Source: CAWBBA01 sp963729795 (GTDB taxonomy: Bacteria > Desulfobacterota > Desulfomonilia > Desulfomonilales > Desulfomonilaceae). Taken from it: a stretch of DNA of 64,000 nucleotides. Under the pieces are notes generated by a model. The model searched no databases, was not told the origin of the DNA, and worked only from the letters and a program-made list of their open reading frames with translations. The DNA lies in assembly GCA_963729795.1 (NCBI GenBank), contig CAVSPC010000032.1, positions 1 through 64,000 on the forward strand, given 5' to 3'. A program made the position numbers and the translations under genes. How positions within the stretch are numbered: the stretch's first letter is position 1; every line of letters starts with the position of its first letter. Shown piece after piece: positions 1-9,295 of this stretch.

Positions 1-202
1 ATACTCACGCACATGTGTATATGGTCCGCCCGCAAACATCCCTCCACAATCTTGGACCCCTTCTGCCGGGCCAACTCATGAAAAATGCTGCCGAGATGCT
101 TGCGTATTGACCCATAAAGGCTTTCTTGCGGCGCTTCGGAATGAACACCACATGATACTTGCAGTCCCATCTCGTGTGATTTAGACTCTGCACGTCTTTC
201 AT
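1..202 (-). pseudogene. IS200/IS605-type transposase TnpA, frameshifted and cut by the window edge
   Basis: The N-terminus reads MKDVQSLNHTRWDCKYHVVF, then KRRKKAF, the standard opening of Y1 single-strand transposases (IS200 group). After about residue 30 the frame leaves the family. In a neighbouring frame the same DNA reads YGSIRKHLGSIFHELARQKG and then LRADHIHMCVS, which is the family sequence including the HxH motif (HIH) that binds the catalytic metal. A single missing base near position 110-115 (family KALYG, here KAFMG) explains this. The gene runs off the left edge, so the catalytic tyrosine cannot be seen. As written the transposase is inactive unless the base is a sequencing error. 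Confidence 0.85.
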
Positions 203-299
203 TGAAACCTCCCAGACTTGATTGTTTGTGTAGTCTGGGAGGTTGCCTCTACTGCTTCACACGGTCAAACCTCTGGGAGTCTCCCCGGCAAAGCCGGGG
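203..299 (-). mobile_element. IS200 left-end region with two hairpins
   Basis: Directly upstream of the transposase start are two strong hairpins. One has a perfect 11-bp stem (208-218 with 232-242) just before the start codon, the position of the leader stem-loop that limits IS200 transposase translation in known elements. The other is a GC-rich stem CCCCGGC-AAA-GCCGGGG (283-299), typical of the subterminal hairpin that IS200/IS605 transposases bind. The exact element tip cannot be set from one copy. Confidence 0.6.
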
Positions 300-672
300 G
301 CTTACCTGTGTTTTCGTTACCCACACCGGAAACTGGAGCGGTGTTGGAAGCTCAAACAGTGTATCCTGCCTACGGCTTATACCGTCATTGTATTATTTTA
401 GTTCTGCTCCAATCCAATTCAAGAGCCCGGCGAAACGAGTCCGGTCCTGGTGCTTCAATGGTGGCGACTTAAGCAAGACACGCTCTACCACACAAATTGG
501 AAGCGATGCCACAAATTTTCGGGAACATCCTGCCGACTCAGCAATCATATTGCCTCAAAGTTCCGAAAAAGGGGAATTGCCCCTCTGGGTGGGAAATTAG
601 GTGAGAAGTGAAGAGGTGTAGGCGGGTCTCGCCCGCCGAACTCAGGCTAATTGCATACGGAGGGAGCAAATT
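300..672. other. Non-coding stretch after IS200
   Basis: I see no convincing gene here. Open frames in this stretch have no ribosome site and no recognisable composition. A short GC-rich inverted repeat (gcgggtctcgcccgc) lies near 622-636. A ribosome-binding sequence for the next gene begins at about 660. Confidence 0.4.
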
Positions 673-990
673 ATGAGGGCTTCAGAATTGATTGGAGATG
701 TGCACAGGGCAAGGCTTCGTGTGTCTTCGGAACACGAGTACTTCGACGGCTATGCGCAAAGATTGACACGATGGGGATGTGAGCGGTGCGAGTTTTTTGA
801 AAACAAGGTCTTGACCAGCGGAGCGACGTCCGACGCACTTGATGCTTACATCGTTTGCCGGTTTGCTGGAGAGATGGTTGATTTGGTCGGAAGAATGACC
901 GCTTGTCCAAAGGATTGCAGACCGCCTTTACATAAAAACAAGAGCAATTCCGGTCGGTGCAGCGGGCTGTACTGCGTATCTAGTGCTTAA
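673..990 (+). CDS. Small hypothetical protein
   Basis: A 105-residue frame with a good ribosome site (GGAGGGAGC, 6 bases before ATG). The protein is rich in Cys, Arg and Glu and begins MRASELIGDVHRARLRVSSE. I do not recognise a family. There is no signal peptide or membrane segment. It lies alone between the IS200 remnant and a toxin-antitoxin module, in a region where other genes are decayed, so it could also be a fragment. The call rests on the ribosome site and frame length only. Confidence 0.35.
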   Translation: MRASELIGDVHRARLRVSSEHEYFDGYAQRLTRWGCERCEFFENKVLTSGATSDALDAYIVCRFAGEMVDLVGRMTACPKDCRPPLHKNKSNSGRCSGLYCVSSA

Positions 991-1027
991 TGCCACTTAA
1001 AATCTGCAAAATCCGCGCAAAATCCGG

Positions 1028-1077
1028 GGACACCATACCTAATTTGGGTTGCGACCCGCGAATTGAGTAAGACGTCT
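1028..1077 (+). repeat. 50-bp direct repeat, copy A, beside toxin-antitoxin module
   Basis: Matches positions 1759-1808 at 41 of 50 bases by eye, in the same orientation and without gaps. The core begins GGACACCATAC and ends CGTCT. Each copy has a partly palindromic centre (AATT arms around a GCGACCCGCG core here). Together the copies bracket the toxin-antitoxin genes. A shorter related stretch occurs inverted at about 11038-11055. Confidence 0.75.
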
Positions 1078-1152
1078 TCTGACCCGTTACTCCGGCGTCC
1101 TCGCAATTCCCATGTCCACCGGAACAGGTTACAGACGTTTTTCTGCCTCGCG

Positions 1153-1446
1153 TTATTCCGGCACTTCGGGCGGAAATTGTCGTGCGCCATGAAGGACCGC
1201 CAACACGTCAATCTGCTGCCCTTTAACTCGATAGATGATCCTATAGGGCCGCTCTATCACCTCTCGAATATCCTCCCGCCTATATTCCGGAACCATTCTG
1301 CCGGATTGCGGGAACCGACCGATCTGCTCGGACTTACGGATCAGACGATCTATCAGACGGTCCGCGTAGATCTTCGAGTTTTGCGCCGCATAATCGTGAA
1401 TCGCCCGAAGATGATTCGCTGCCGTGTTCGTCCAGCGTACTCTCAC
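1153..1446 (-). CDS. ParE/RelE-superfamily toxin
   Basis: A 97-residue protein starting MRVRWTNTAANHLRAIHDYA with a C-terminal half YRIIYRVKGQQIDVLAVLHG. This is the pattern of the ParE branch of the RelE superfamily: an N-terminal helical hairpin, a central Arg-rich segment (GRMVPEYRREDIREV), then a strand pair ending in the H-G-x-R motif. Family members are toxins that inhibit DNA gyrase (ParE) or cleave ribosome-bound mRNA (RelE); the subtype cannot be told here. It follows its antitoxin with a 4-base ATGA overlap, the usual coupling in these operons. Length is normal and no frame damage is seen. Confidence 0.85.
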   Translation of the reverse strand: MRVRWTNTAANHLRAIHDYAAQNSKIYADRLIDRLIRKSEQIGRFPQSGRMVPEYRREDIREVIERPYRIIYRVKGQQIDVLAVLHGARQFPPEVPE

Positions 1447-1631
1447 TTCTCCAACCCAAACTCAGCTCGTAGATCTTTCACGTCCACTGTGCGTCTTGAT
1501 TCGCTGTCCTCGAGCCCAGCCTCGATCGCCTGGCGAACATAGATCCGGTACATAAGATCATCCCAGGACGCATCGTCCGGCAGCTCCTCTACGAGGTGCC
1601 TTGCCTCATCTTTGATTCCTGTTGCTTCCAT
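1443..1631 (-). CDS. Antitoxin of the ParE/RelE module
   Basis: A 62-residue acidic protein, MEATGIKDEARHLVEELPDD then a region with ASWDDLMYRIYVRQAIEAGL. This resembles the short ParD/Phd-like antitoxins that accompany ParE toxins in proteobacteria. I chose the ATG at 1631 because AGGGGAAC lies 6 bases upstream; a longer frame to 1679 has no such site. The last bases overlap the toxin start (ATGA). Its role would be to bind and neutralise the toxin and probably to repress the operon, but no clear DNA-binding fold is evident in the N-terminus. Confidence 0.75.
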   Translation of the reverse strand: MEATGIKDEARHLVEELPDDASWDDLMYRIYVRQAIEAGLEDSESRRTVDVKDLRAEFGLEK

Positions 1632-1758
1632 GATGTAGTTCCCCTGAATCTGACGGATTGCCGTTGAGGGCAAAGGCAACCCTCGTTGGACTCGCAGTAC
1701 CGAGACGAGTATGAAGAAAGATCAGGCAGTAAGCAAGCTGGAAGCAGGGAGAATCCCA

Positions 1759-1808
1759 GGACACCATACTTAACTTGGTCTGCGATCCGCGAATCAAGTT
1801 AGGCGTCT
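1759..1808 (+). repeat. 50-bp direct repeat, copy B
   Basis: Second copy of the repeat at 1028-1077. Its centre is a longer inverted repeat, TAACTTG ... CAAGTTA (1771-1777 and 1795-1801). It sits just downstream of the end of the DUF4139 pseudogene. Confidence 0.75.
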
Positions 1809-1855
1809 AAGGATCCTAAATCGATCCGCTGATTCGATACGCTCCGCTATCCGTC

Positions 1856-4000
1856 TACTCGTCTTTGTATTCCCGCACCTTTTTGGCCAGAGATTCCTCC
1901 ATCTGGCGCAGTTTGGCCCCGGCATCGTCGAGCTTCGCTGCGGGTCTGCAGTCAATTGATCTTCATTAGAAGCCAATGCTGCAACCCACTTTGCTCGCAA
2001 CTCCTGTTCCTTGGGCAGGTTTGATACCAGCGCCCGGAGATTGGATCGCAGTCGCCCCTGTTCCTCGGTCAGGCGTTTCGTCTGTTGTGTCCACTCGGTG
2101 ATCTGCCGCTGCAAGCCGGCCTTCTGCGCCATCAGGTCACTCAACTCCTTCATAAATGCCTTGGCTCCGCCCGACAAATAGGACTGGGTGAGATAGAAAC
2201 GGATTTGCTCCTCAGTGCTGTTAGCCAGACGAACCGTTTCCTGCACGTCGCGCTTCTCCTCAACCACGAAATCCACTGTCTCGCCTGCCTTCAGCGGCAC
2301 TTCGAAGCGGTAATGGTTGTCCACTTCCTTGAGCGGCTTCTCCGGCTTGCTGAGCTGCCAACCGATGTTCTTGGGCTGGTGGAGCCACAAGGTCGCCGGC
2401 TCTTTGCCCCGGTTCACAATCTTCCATGTGTTGGTGAGGGTCTCCATCGAAGTGAGTGTGAGTATGCCGTCCACCAGGCGAGCCTTGAAGTGAGGCTCCC
2501 GATGTTTCTTCTGCTGCGGACTTATATCCACTGACGCGTCCATCGCGTATGGAATGACTTCCTGGCTGCCGGGAGGGAGTGTGTGGCTGAGAATGCCCTC
2601 GCCCAGCGACGTGCTGCCCTCGAAAAAAGTGACTGCACCCGGCTCCAACGTGAGGTCGGTAGCATTTCGCAAGACAAAAGCATTGGCAGCCCTGGGCGAG
2701 AACGATGCCTTGTAGTAAAGGAGCCGCCGCCCGTTGATCTTGTTGGAGAGGATCGGGACCATCGCCGCTTGACCGCGTGGAATTGAAACCTTCTCTTTGG
2801 GCTCGTAGCTAAAGAGTTCCCCCACTTTTGCACCCTGAGCCGCAGCTATTGTAGCTGCTCGCGAGGAGTTCACCCAGAGGTTTTGCGGCCTTCTTCTCGG
2901 CATCCCGGCCTGTAGACTGGAGTGGAACACCGCTCAAGGAGCCGAACTGTTTGTCCATCACTTGGGGCATGCTTGCAGGCGGAGCAGGGGCACCCGTGAA
3001 TCTGGTGCTTTTGCGGTACATCTTCGCCTTCGCCTGAGCTCGGGCTCCAGGAGCACCCTTGGCGAGATCGGGTGGCGATACTGCGCTCCAATCCACGGCC
3101 AGGTTCTGGAAGCCTGGAATCGGCACCTGTGCCCTCTTGACGTAATAGGGAGAGTACAAATCCATGACGTAGGACATTGGATTGCCCGCGACAAAAGAGA
3201 TCGTCACGTTCTTCCAGTCATCTTCCGTGTTGTTCTCAGCCAGCGCCCAGCCCTGGAGAAGCGCAGGAGCGCTCTTTTTCCTTTCATCGAATATGACACG
3301 GTAGGAGCATTTCCAGATGGGCATTTCGATGAGATAACCAATGCGCACCTCTCGCTCGCCCTTTCCTGTGGCGCTCAACGTTAGCTTCTTGCGGTTGGTG
3401 TATTTGCTGTCCAAGGAGAGATCCAGGAGCCGGCGAAGGTCGCGCTGAAGCGCCTTGTCCGTCAAACTGAACTCGGAGATCGCGAAGAGGTCCAGGGAGC
3501 GGATCGGACCCGCATCGGTAAGCAGCACAAGACGATAGCTCTTGTTTACCGCCTGATTGTTAACGATTTCGGTGACTGGCTCTACGCCGAGGATGCGTCC
3601 TTCGACGGTTTCTCCGGCCGCCTTGGCAGTCAGCCGGGCGCCCTTGAGTTGCATCAGAAACTGGCTTAGCGCCGCCTTCTCGGGCACCTTGATGAGGATA
3701 TCTCTGAAGCTGTTTGGAGAGCGGATCGCGAGTTTCGTACCGAACGGCAGAGATCTTGCCACCACCGAGATCCACTGCGAAGAAGCTGGTCAGGAGGTCT
3801 TTCATCTGATCGGCACGGAATGCGAGCGAGAGGATCGCATTACCATTGACCTTCCCTTCTCGTTCCAGGTAACCCATGCCATGCTTGTACAGGACCACCT
3901 TTGTCACAGGCGGTGGCTCGGTCGTTGCGGGCACAACTTCTCCGACGGCCAAGGTGGTCCAAAGAGAAAAGATCGCCAGTGCCACAGAGGTCCTTCTCAT
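1856..4000 (-). pseudogene. DUF4139-family exported protein, broken by three frameshifts
   Basis: Three overlapping frames join into one protein of about 700 residues. It starts at 4000 with a signal peptide (MRRTSVALAIFSLWTTLAVG), then TTEPPPVTKVVLYKHGMGYL, which is typical for this family. The first shift is near 3700 (QLQ joins DILIKVPEKA), the second near 2830-2870 (before AAAQGAKVGELFSYEP), and the third near 1945, after which the correct frame gives AKLDDAGAKLRQMEESLAKK and a stop at 1856. The DUF4139 core (LPPGSQEVIPYAMDASVDI) and a C-terminal coiled coil are visible. The function of the family is not established. Three separate single-base events argue for a dead gene or for poor consensus sequence in this stretch. 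Confidence 0.8.
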
Positions 4001-4487
4001 ATTAATCCCCCTTGTTCTTCAGTGTGTCACTCTGGTCGAGTATATACTCCAAGTGCTGCAGAAAAGCACGGGGCGGTGGCTAATGTAGAATTGGCGGGAG
4101 CGGCAGGATGGAACCGTTTCGAAATTGAAAATCGACCCGAGATTGTGCCGCCGTGCTTATAGCAGTTCTCGCAAGTTCTCACGGTTTACACTCGGAATCC
4201 AGCAAATGAGGATCGTGTGTTGGATGCCACTGCTGGACTCGCCAGCAGTGGAATCCGCGCGGGCAAAGCCCGCGATATATGGACTCTCAGGCGGAGCTTG
4301 GGAAACAGATCTCTAAGGTCGTTTATGTTGCCGTATCGCCGGGTCTGCGGCAATTCAGAAACGCCATGTCGGTACGGGACAGGCAAAATCCGTCACTATC
4401 GTCCCTGGAATCGTTGTTCGTTTCACAAGTTTGTCAAGGTAAGCAGTGTCGATCCCGACCACTTTCGGAGATGCCTTCCCTTTTTGA
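4001..4487. repeat. Non-coding stretch with two adjacent perfect hairpins
   Basis: No supported gene. Two hairpins lie 6 bases apart: CCACTGCTGG-ACTCG-CCAGCAGTGG (4227-4251) and CGCGGGC-AAA-GCCCGCG (4258-4274). Neither is followed by a T run, so they look more like REP-type palindromes than terminators. Confidence 0.5.
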
Positions 4488-5081
4488 TCAAAACCGTATG
4501 GCAGTCGGGAACGGGAATTCTGTAGGTTGAGTCACGGATAGACCATAGACTCTTACCGGACCGGCAATCACGGTTACACTTGACATTCCGGGCGAGCGGA
4601 CATCTACGATGAAATCCACTGGCGCACCGTAATCTATCGGCTCGACGGAAACCTTAGGCGTGCTAACTATAGTATGGAGTGACATTGCCGCCACCACTTC
4701 GTTTCGTTATCCGAAGAAGTCCCTTAGTCAGTTTGAGAATGCTAAATGGACCGTTGCCGGCTTCACTTTGGACTCAGAGAGACCGAAGACGAACTCACCC
4801 ACAGACGTCAACACTCCGGTGTCCCATCTCAGGTACAGCTTGCTACTGGCATTAGTGATTATGGTGTCCCAACTATTGAGAATATCGCCGTAAACAAGCT
4901 TCAATGGCTGCTCGGCCCCCGCCGTAGTCATATCAACAGTTCCCTGCACCCCCTCCACCACTGCCACTGGTACAACCGGCGTCTGGGTTTTGGCCCAAGA
5001 CGGATTAGAGGAGATGAAGAATGCAAGGACAATTAACATTGTTATCATCAGACTTCGACGACTTGTGATTTTCGCTTTCAT
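4488..5081 (-). pseudogene. FecR-domain-like exported protein, interrupted
   Basis: The first part (5081 to 4728) starts MKAKITSRRSLMITMLIVLA, a signal peptide, and continues AVVEGVQGTVDMTTAGAEQP and GDILNSWDTIITNASSKLYL. This is the FecR-like pattern, where a G-x-V repeat strand is followed by a GD-x-L turn and a D-T-x-I-x-T segment. It stops after HLAFSN. A second stretch (4697 to 4488) contains VEPIDYGAPVDFIVDVRSPG and VTVIAGPVRVYGL, consistent with the continuing beta-rich domain. I infer one gene broken near 4700-4728. An upstream in-frame start at 5129 is possible but adds residues before the signal peptide. Confidence 0.55.
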
Positions 5082-5347
5082 TTCTGGTGCCCCACGTATG
5101 TAATTCGATCTCGTCGACCAGCTCAACAATTCGACCGCTGATCATGGGAATCAATCGTAACCAATATGCCGTGGTCAAACGCAAAGCGGCAAATTGATCG
5201 CTCCTCATTCTTTTAATTAGAGTGACCCACTGGAATTTGGTTCCAGTGTGACCGTTATCTGGACCTGTTAAAGAGTTAACCTAGATTGCCGGTCACACCG
5301 TGTACGGCCGTCGGGGAACGGTAACCAGGGCTTTGGGCGGCGATTGT

Positions 5348-6202
5348 TTAATCCAGCGATCTTTCAAGCTCCAAAAGCCGCCGTATCCTCTCCTCAGTAG
5401 GAGGATGCGTCCAAAATAAGAATGATTCGCGCGCCTTTCTTCTTTGTAGAAACAGCCTTTCGAACCAGTTTCCCGAAAGCCCTTCGAGCTTTTGCAAAGC
5501 CGAGGCCAACCCTATAGGATCTCCGGTGGACCTTGCTGCTTCGAAGTCAGCTTCAAATTCCCGTGTCCGGGACAAAGCCAACTGGAGCAAAGCAGTGATA
5601 GGCGGGGCAAAGACAAGAATGATGATCGGAAGCCAGGGGAGTTGGTATCCTCCGAACACATAGAAGGGGAAATGGATTAGCACCACCACTTTCCCAATCC
5701 AGGACATAATACTTACCAATTGACCAGCTGAAACCGCCAGACTCATGACAAATCCGTCGTTCCTGCGTAGATGCCCCATTTCGTGAGCCAATACCCCCTG
5801 GAGTTCTCGTGGCGTGAATCCGTTCAGTAGGCCTTCGGTGATTGCAATGGCTCCCGTCCGCCGGCTACCCACGGCAAAGGCATTAGGTGCTTGGCTCGGA
5901 ATGTAATATAGTTGCGGTCTCTTAGGAAGTCCGGCCCTCTGAGCAAGTCTATTCATCATCAACAATAAGTGTGGCGCCTCTTCTTCACGGATCGGCACGG
6001 CCCCGTACATTTTGAAAATGAGCCGCGGAGAAATCCTCAAGCTGATGAAAAGCCCCACAACGGTCAGGGTACTAAAATACACGAGGCCGTCCACTCCCCA
6101 GAACACCCACCCGACCATGGCGCACACAAGTAACATACAGGCCATTAACACGACTGAGTGGAAAATATTGCGAACAGCATGCTGAACGAAAACTCTGTTC
6201 AT
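5348..6202 (-). CDS. htpX: HtpX-like M48 family membrane zinc metalloprotease
   Basis: A 284-residue membrane protease that in other bacteria degrades damaged inner-membrane proteins. The zinc motif HEMGH is at about residues 140-144 and the third ligand lies in SRTREFEAD (Glu about 215). Hydrophobic segments at about residues 15-35, 42-58, 155-180 and 190-208 match the two N-terminal and two post-motif helices of the family. NAFAVGSRRTGAIAITEGLL before the zinc motif is strongly conserved. I use the ATG at 6202 because family members start close to the first helix; a GTG at 6244 would add 14 basic residues, and neither start has a strong ribosome site. It is monocistronic and unrelated to its neighbours. 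Confidence 0.85.
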   Translation of the reverse strand: MNRVFVQHAVRNIFHSVVLMACMLLVCAMVGWVFWGVDGLVYFSTLTVVGLFISLRISPRLIFKMYGAVPIREEEAPHLLLMMNRLAQRAGLPKRPQLYYIPSQAPNAFAVGSRRTGAIAITEGLLNGFTPRELQGVLAHEMGHLRRNDGFVMSLAVSAGQLVSIMSWIGKVVVLIHFPFYVFGGYQLPWLPIIILVFAPPITALLQLALSRTREFEADFEAARSTGDPIGLASALQKLEGLSGNWFERLFLQRRKARESFLFWTHPPTEERIRRLLELERSLD

Positions 6203-6515
6203 GGCAGTCGGCGTACGGCGCCATCTCCTCTGCTTCACGAGCACTTTTACAAATTAATATGGACTGCGTTTGCAAAATGTCAACGCTCTCCGCGGCATTG
6301 GATCTGTGCAACCCTCTGACAAGATGATGGTTATTTCGACTCTGCCCGAAAATTGAGTAAAATGTCCCCAGATTTCGCCCAGATTTCGATGCTCACCTTC
6401 TTTTAATTTGTTCTACACGAAGGTCTAACCTTTGTCCGCCATGATTTCACCCAAATGACAACCATGATTCACGCCGAGCAAAGCTGCGCTCTGCAAGCCC
6501 TGAAAGGAGCCTGAC
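6203..6515. other. Intergenic region between htpX and the ptx operon
   Basis: The two transcription units diverge here, so promoters for both should lie within it. A segment aattgagtaaaatgtcccc (6352-6370) resembles the end of the 50-bp repeat near 1062-1080 (aattgagtaagacgtct), so a decayed copy may be present. The ptxA ribosome site AAAGGAGC ends 6 bases before its ATG. Confidence 0.4.
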
Positions 6516-7274
6516 ATGATACAATTGGACGGAGTCGGGATGCGCTATCCTAGAGGAGTAGTGGCTCTTCAGCCGACCCACTTGACCTTCCACAGAGGCC
6601 ACTTCACGGTCTTGTTGGGACCATCCGGCGCTGGAAAGTCCACCCTGCTTCGCTGTCTCAACTTCCTCAATAATCCCACTTGCGGTCGAGTGATTGTAGA
6701 AGGAATAGGAAAGATTTGCCTTGAGAGCAAATGCCTGCGCGAGTTGCGACGGACGACCGGGGTAATCTTTCAGCAACATCAGTTGATCACCGGTCAAACT
6801 GCTCTTAAGAATGTCCTTGTGGGCCGACTTGGCGAGTATAGCTCCTTTCGGAGCCTGTTTCCTTTGCCCGGATACGAGCGGGAATTTGCTCTGGAATGTC
6901 TCGAACGAGTAGGCCTTTTGGACAAAGCCCTGAAACGAGTTGATAACCTAAGCGGCGGCGAGCAACAGCGGGTAGGTATAGCCCGTGCATTGGCCCAGAA
7001 GCCACAAATGATCCTTGCAGACGAGCCGGTTGCAAGCCTCGACCCTGCTACGGCCGACGATGTACTTTCCCTTCTTCACCAAATAACAAAAGAAGACGTC
7101 ATCCCAGCGATTGTGAGTCTCCACCAAGTGGAATTTGCCAAGAAATATGCGGACCGCATAGTCGGCTTGTCGGCAGGATCGGTGGTGTTCGACGGAAGTC
7201 CCCAAAGATTAACCTCAGAAATCCTTCAACAGATTTACCACGAGAAGAAGATCCGAGCCGCTGAGGCTGCTTGA
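6516..7274 (+). CDS. ptxA: Phosphite/phosphonate ABC transporter ATP-binding protein (PtxA/PhnC)
   Basis: A 252-residue ABC ATPase. Walker A GPSGAGKS is at 35-42, the Q-loop at about 85 (GVIFQQHQLI), the signature LSGGEQ at 144-149 and Walker B ILADEP at 165-170. The sequence belongs to the PhnC subfamily, which energises uptake of phosphonates or phosphite through PhnD/PhnE-type partners. It is the first gene of a four-gene operon whose last gene is phosphite dehydrogenase, so I name it ptxA rather than phnC. The start has GAAAGGAGC upstream. No defect is seen in this gene. Confidence 0.88.
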   Translation: MIQLDGVGMRYPRGVVALQPTHLTFHRGHFTVLLGPSGAGKSTLLRCLNFLNNPTCGRVIVEGIGKICLESKCLRELRRTTGVIFQQHQLITGQTALKNVLVGRLGEYSSFRSLFPLPGYEREFALECLERVGLLDKALKRVDNLSGGEQQRVGIARALAQKPQMILADEPVASLDPATADDVLSLLHQITKEDVIPAIVSLHQVEFAKKYADRIVGLSAGSVVFDGSPQRLTSEILQQIYHEKKIRAAEAA

Positions 7275-7366
7275 ATCGACGAAAAGGTGGAGAAAGGTCT
7301 TCGGCATCCTCGGCCGGCGGATTCGTACTGACGAAAATAGGCAAAAAAAATGAAAGGACTCGAAAA

Positions 7367-8230
7367 ATGAAGAAGCTCCTATTTGTCTTACTAGCGTTTA
7401 TTCTTGGCGTTGTAACCGCAAGCTTCGCTCTCGCCGCGGGCGACTCCGATCCCGCGGAGTTAAAGGTGGCTCTGCTTCCCGATGAAAACGCCTCAACGGT
7501 AATAAAGAACAACCAGTCTCTGAAGAAATATCTCGAGGAAAAGCTGGGCAAGAAAATCGAATTAGTCGTGACCACCGACTACTCCTCTATGATCGAAGCG
7601 ATGCGTCACGGTCGTATCGATATTGCTTATTTCGGGCCACTTTCATACGTATTAGCCAAATCCAAAAGCGACATAGAACCATTCGCAGCAGTTGAGCGCA
7701 AAGGGAGCACAACTTATCAAGCCGTGGTTGTGGCGAACGTTGGTGCGGGTATAAAGACTCTGAAAGACATCAAAGGCAAAAACATGGCGTATGGTGATCC
7801 GGCTTCCACTTCCAGCCATTTAATCCCGAAGTCTCTGTTGGCCGCACAAGGATTAGAAGCCAAGAAAGATTATAACGAACACTTTGTCGGCGCCCACGAC
7901 GCGGTTGCACTTACCGTGCAAACCGGAAAAGCCGAGGCCGGGGGCTTGAGCAAAACGATTTTTCAATCTCTGGTGGAGCGTGGCATTATAAAACCCGACA
8001 AGGTCAAAGTAATAGCGGAATCCAAGCCTTTTCCTGAATATCCCTGGGTCTTAAGATCCAGTCTGAATCCTCAGCTTAAAGAAAAAATCATCAACACCTT
8101 TCTGGGCATAAAAGATAAGGCCATTCTAAAGACCTTCAAGGCCGACGGTTTTGCTCGCATAAACGACAAGGATTATGACGTCGTGCGAAATCTAGCCCAC
8201 TTACTCAATGTGGACCTATCCAAGATATAA
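7367..8230 (+). CDS. ptxB: Phosphite/phosphonate-binding periplasmic protein (PtxB/PhnD)
   Basis: A 287-residue periplasmic solute-binding protein with a signal peptide (MKKLLFVLLAFILGVVTASF, cleaved near ALAAG). PhnD-family marks are LKVALLPDENASTVIKNNQS, YSSMIEAMRHGRIDIAYFGP and MAYGDPASTSSHLIPKSLL; Tyr, Ser and Thr residues in these loops bind the phosphonate or phosphite oxyanion. I chose the ATG at 7367 because AAAGGACT lies just upstream and the signal peptide starts there, although the frame stays open from 7271. It lies between the ATPase and permease genes. Substrate preference for phosphite is inferred from the linked ptxD. Confidence 0.88.
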   Translation: MKKLLFVLLAFILGVVTASFALAAGDSDPAELKVALLPDENASTVIKNNQSLKKYLEEKLGKKIELVVTTDYSSMIEAMRHGRIDIAYFGPLSYVLAKSKSDIEPFAAVERKGSTTYQAVVVANVGAGIKTLKDIKGKNMAYGDPASTSSHLIPKSLLAAQGLEAKKDYNEHFVGAHDAVALTVQTGKAEAGGLSKTIFQSLVERGIIKPDKVKVIAESKPFPEYPWVLRSSLNPQLKEKIINTFLGIKDKAILKTFKADGFARINDKDYDVVRNLAHLLNVDLSKI

Positions 8231-8251
8231 CACTCCGGGGAGCGATGCTCC

Positions 8252-9276
8252 ATGAAGCAACAGTTTGAACGCCTTCTGGTCGAACAGCGTCGGCAGTGGT
8301 ACAATTCGGCATTCCGGATTGCCGTAGTGGCTCCGATCATCGTGATCTGCTTTTTCTATGTCGGCATGTTCGACCGGGCCCGGATGCTGGGAGGTATACC
8401 GTCAATATTGAGCCTGATGGCAGAAAGTATGCCTCCAAATTTCTCCGAAGCGGCCGATTGGATCAAGCCTCTCGCGGACACCCTGGCCATGAGCATCGCG
8501 GGAACGGCAATAGCGGTCGGACTGTCTCTGCCTTTAGCCTTTTTAGCTGCACGTAACACCTCGCCCCATCCTGTGGTCTATCAACTCACTCGAGGGTTGT
8601 TCAACGCACTGCGCTCTGTTCCGGAGCTGATAATGGGGATCATTTTTGTGGCCGCCGTGGGTTTTGGTGCGCTGCCCGGCGTGCTCGCGCTGGGGCTCCA
8701 TTCGGTAGGGATGGTAGGGAAATTCTTTGCTGAGTCCGTCGAACACGTGGCAGAAGGACCTGTAGAGGCGGTCAGAGCAGTGGGTGCGCGGCCTGTGCAA
8801 GTCGTCATTCACGGGGTCTTGCCGCAGGTGCTGTCGCAAATAGCTGATGTATCCTTGTACAGGTGGGAATATAACTTCAGGGCATCAACAGTGATGGGAA
8901 TGGTCGGAGCGGGCGGCATAGGTTTTGAAGTGAAGGCTCCAACCGCCTGAAGGCGGTGGCTTCGGCGGCTTTTTCGCTCAGCCGAATGAATCCGGCTTTC
9001 GCAGCCGCCCAGAGAAAACCTCTTGTCCCAAACAGAGTTGATGGGACGATGCCCAGCCACCGAGCGGTATCGAGGCAATCCCGTTTCGGGCCCTTTGGGC
9101 CTACTGAAGTCTTCGCCTAAAGGCGAGGGATTTTCTCCCATTCCCCGAGGGGGACATTAATGAGTTCCTTGAGACTCATGCAATACCGTCACGTGTCGGC
9201 AATTTTGATTGTAATTCTGCTGACTGTCACTATGGTTGACAGCTTTGGGGCCCGTTTGAGGCGCCATTTCAAGTGA
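8252..9276 (+). pseudogene. ptxC: Phosphite/phosphonate ABC transporter permease (PtxC/PhnE), split by an insertion
   Basis: Residues 1-226 of a PhnE-type permease read normally, including the EAA-like loop (EGPVEAVRAVGARPVQVVIH) and NFRASTVMGMVGAGGIGFE. At 8930 foreign DNA begins and translation ends seven codons on (VKAPTA, stop at 8950). After 227 bp, position 9157 resumes exactly where the family continues: LMSSLRLMQYRHVSAILIVI and on to a stop at 9276. Removing 8930-9156 restores one in-frame gene of about 265 residues. The product as it stands lacks the last membrane helix. Transport may be lost, or a truncated permease may keep some function. The two other transporter genes and ptxD are intact, so the insertion seems recent. 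Confidence 0.9.
8930..9156 (+). mobile_element. 227-bp IS200/IS605-type mini-element inserted in ptxC
   Basis: The boundaries are set by where the permease reading frame stops and resumes. There is no terminal inverted repeat and no clear target duplication, as expected of IS200/IS605 elements. A subterminal hairpin is at each end: ACCGCC/GGCGGT (8942-8957) on the left and TCGCCT-AA-AGGCGA (9113-9126) on the right. Inside are further hairpins: GTCCCA/TGGGAC (9025-9047), CCCG-TTT-CGGG (9080-9090) and GGCCC-TTT-GGGCC (9089-9101). No transposase is encoded, so it would have to be moved in trans. The chain of hairpins before the right end resembles the right-end RNA region of TnpB elements; that is an inference. 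Confidence 0.75.
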
Positions 9277-9295
9277 AGGGGACGATAAGTCGAAA

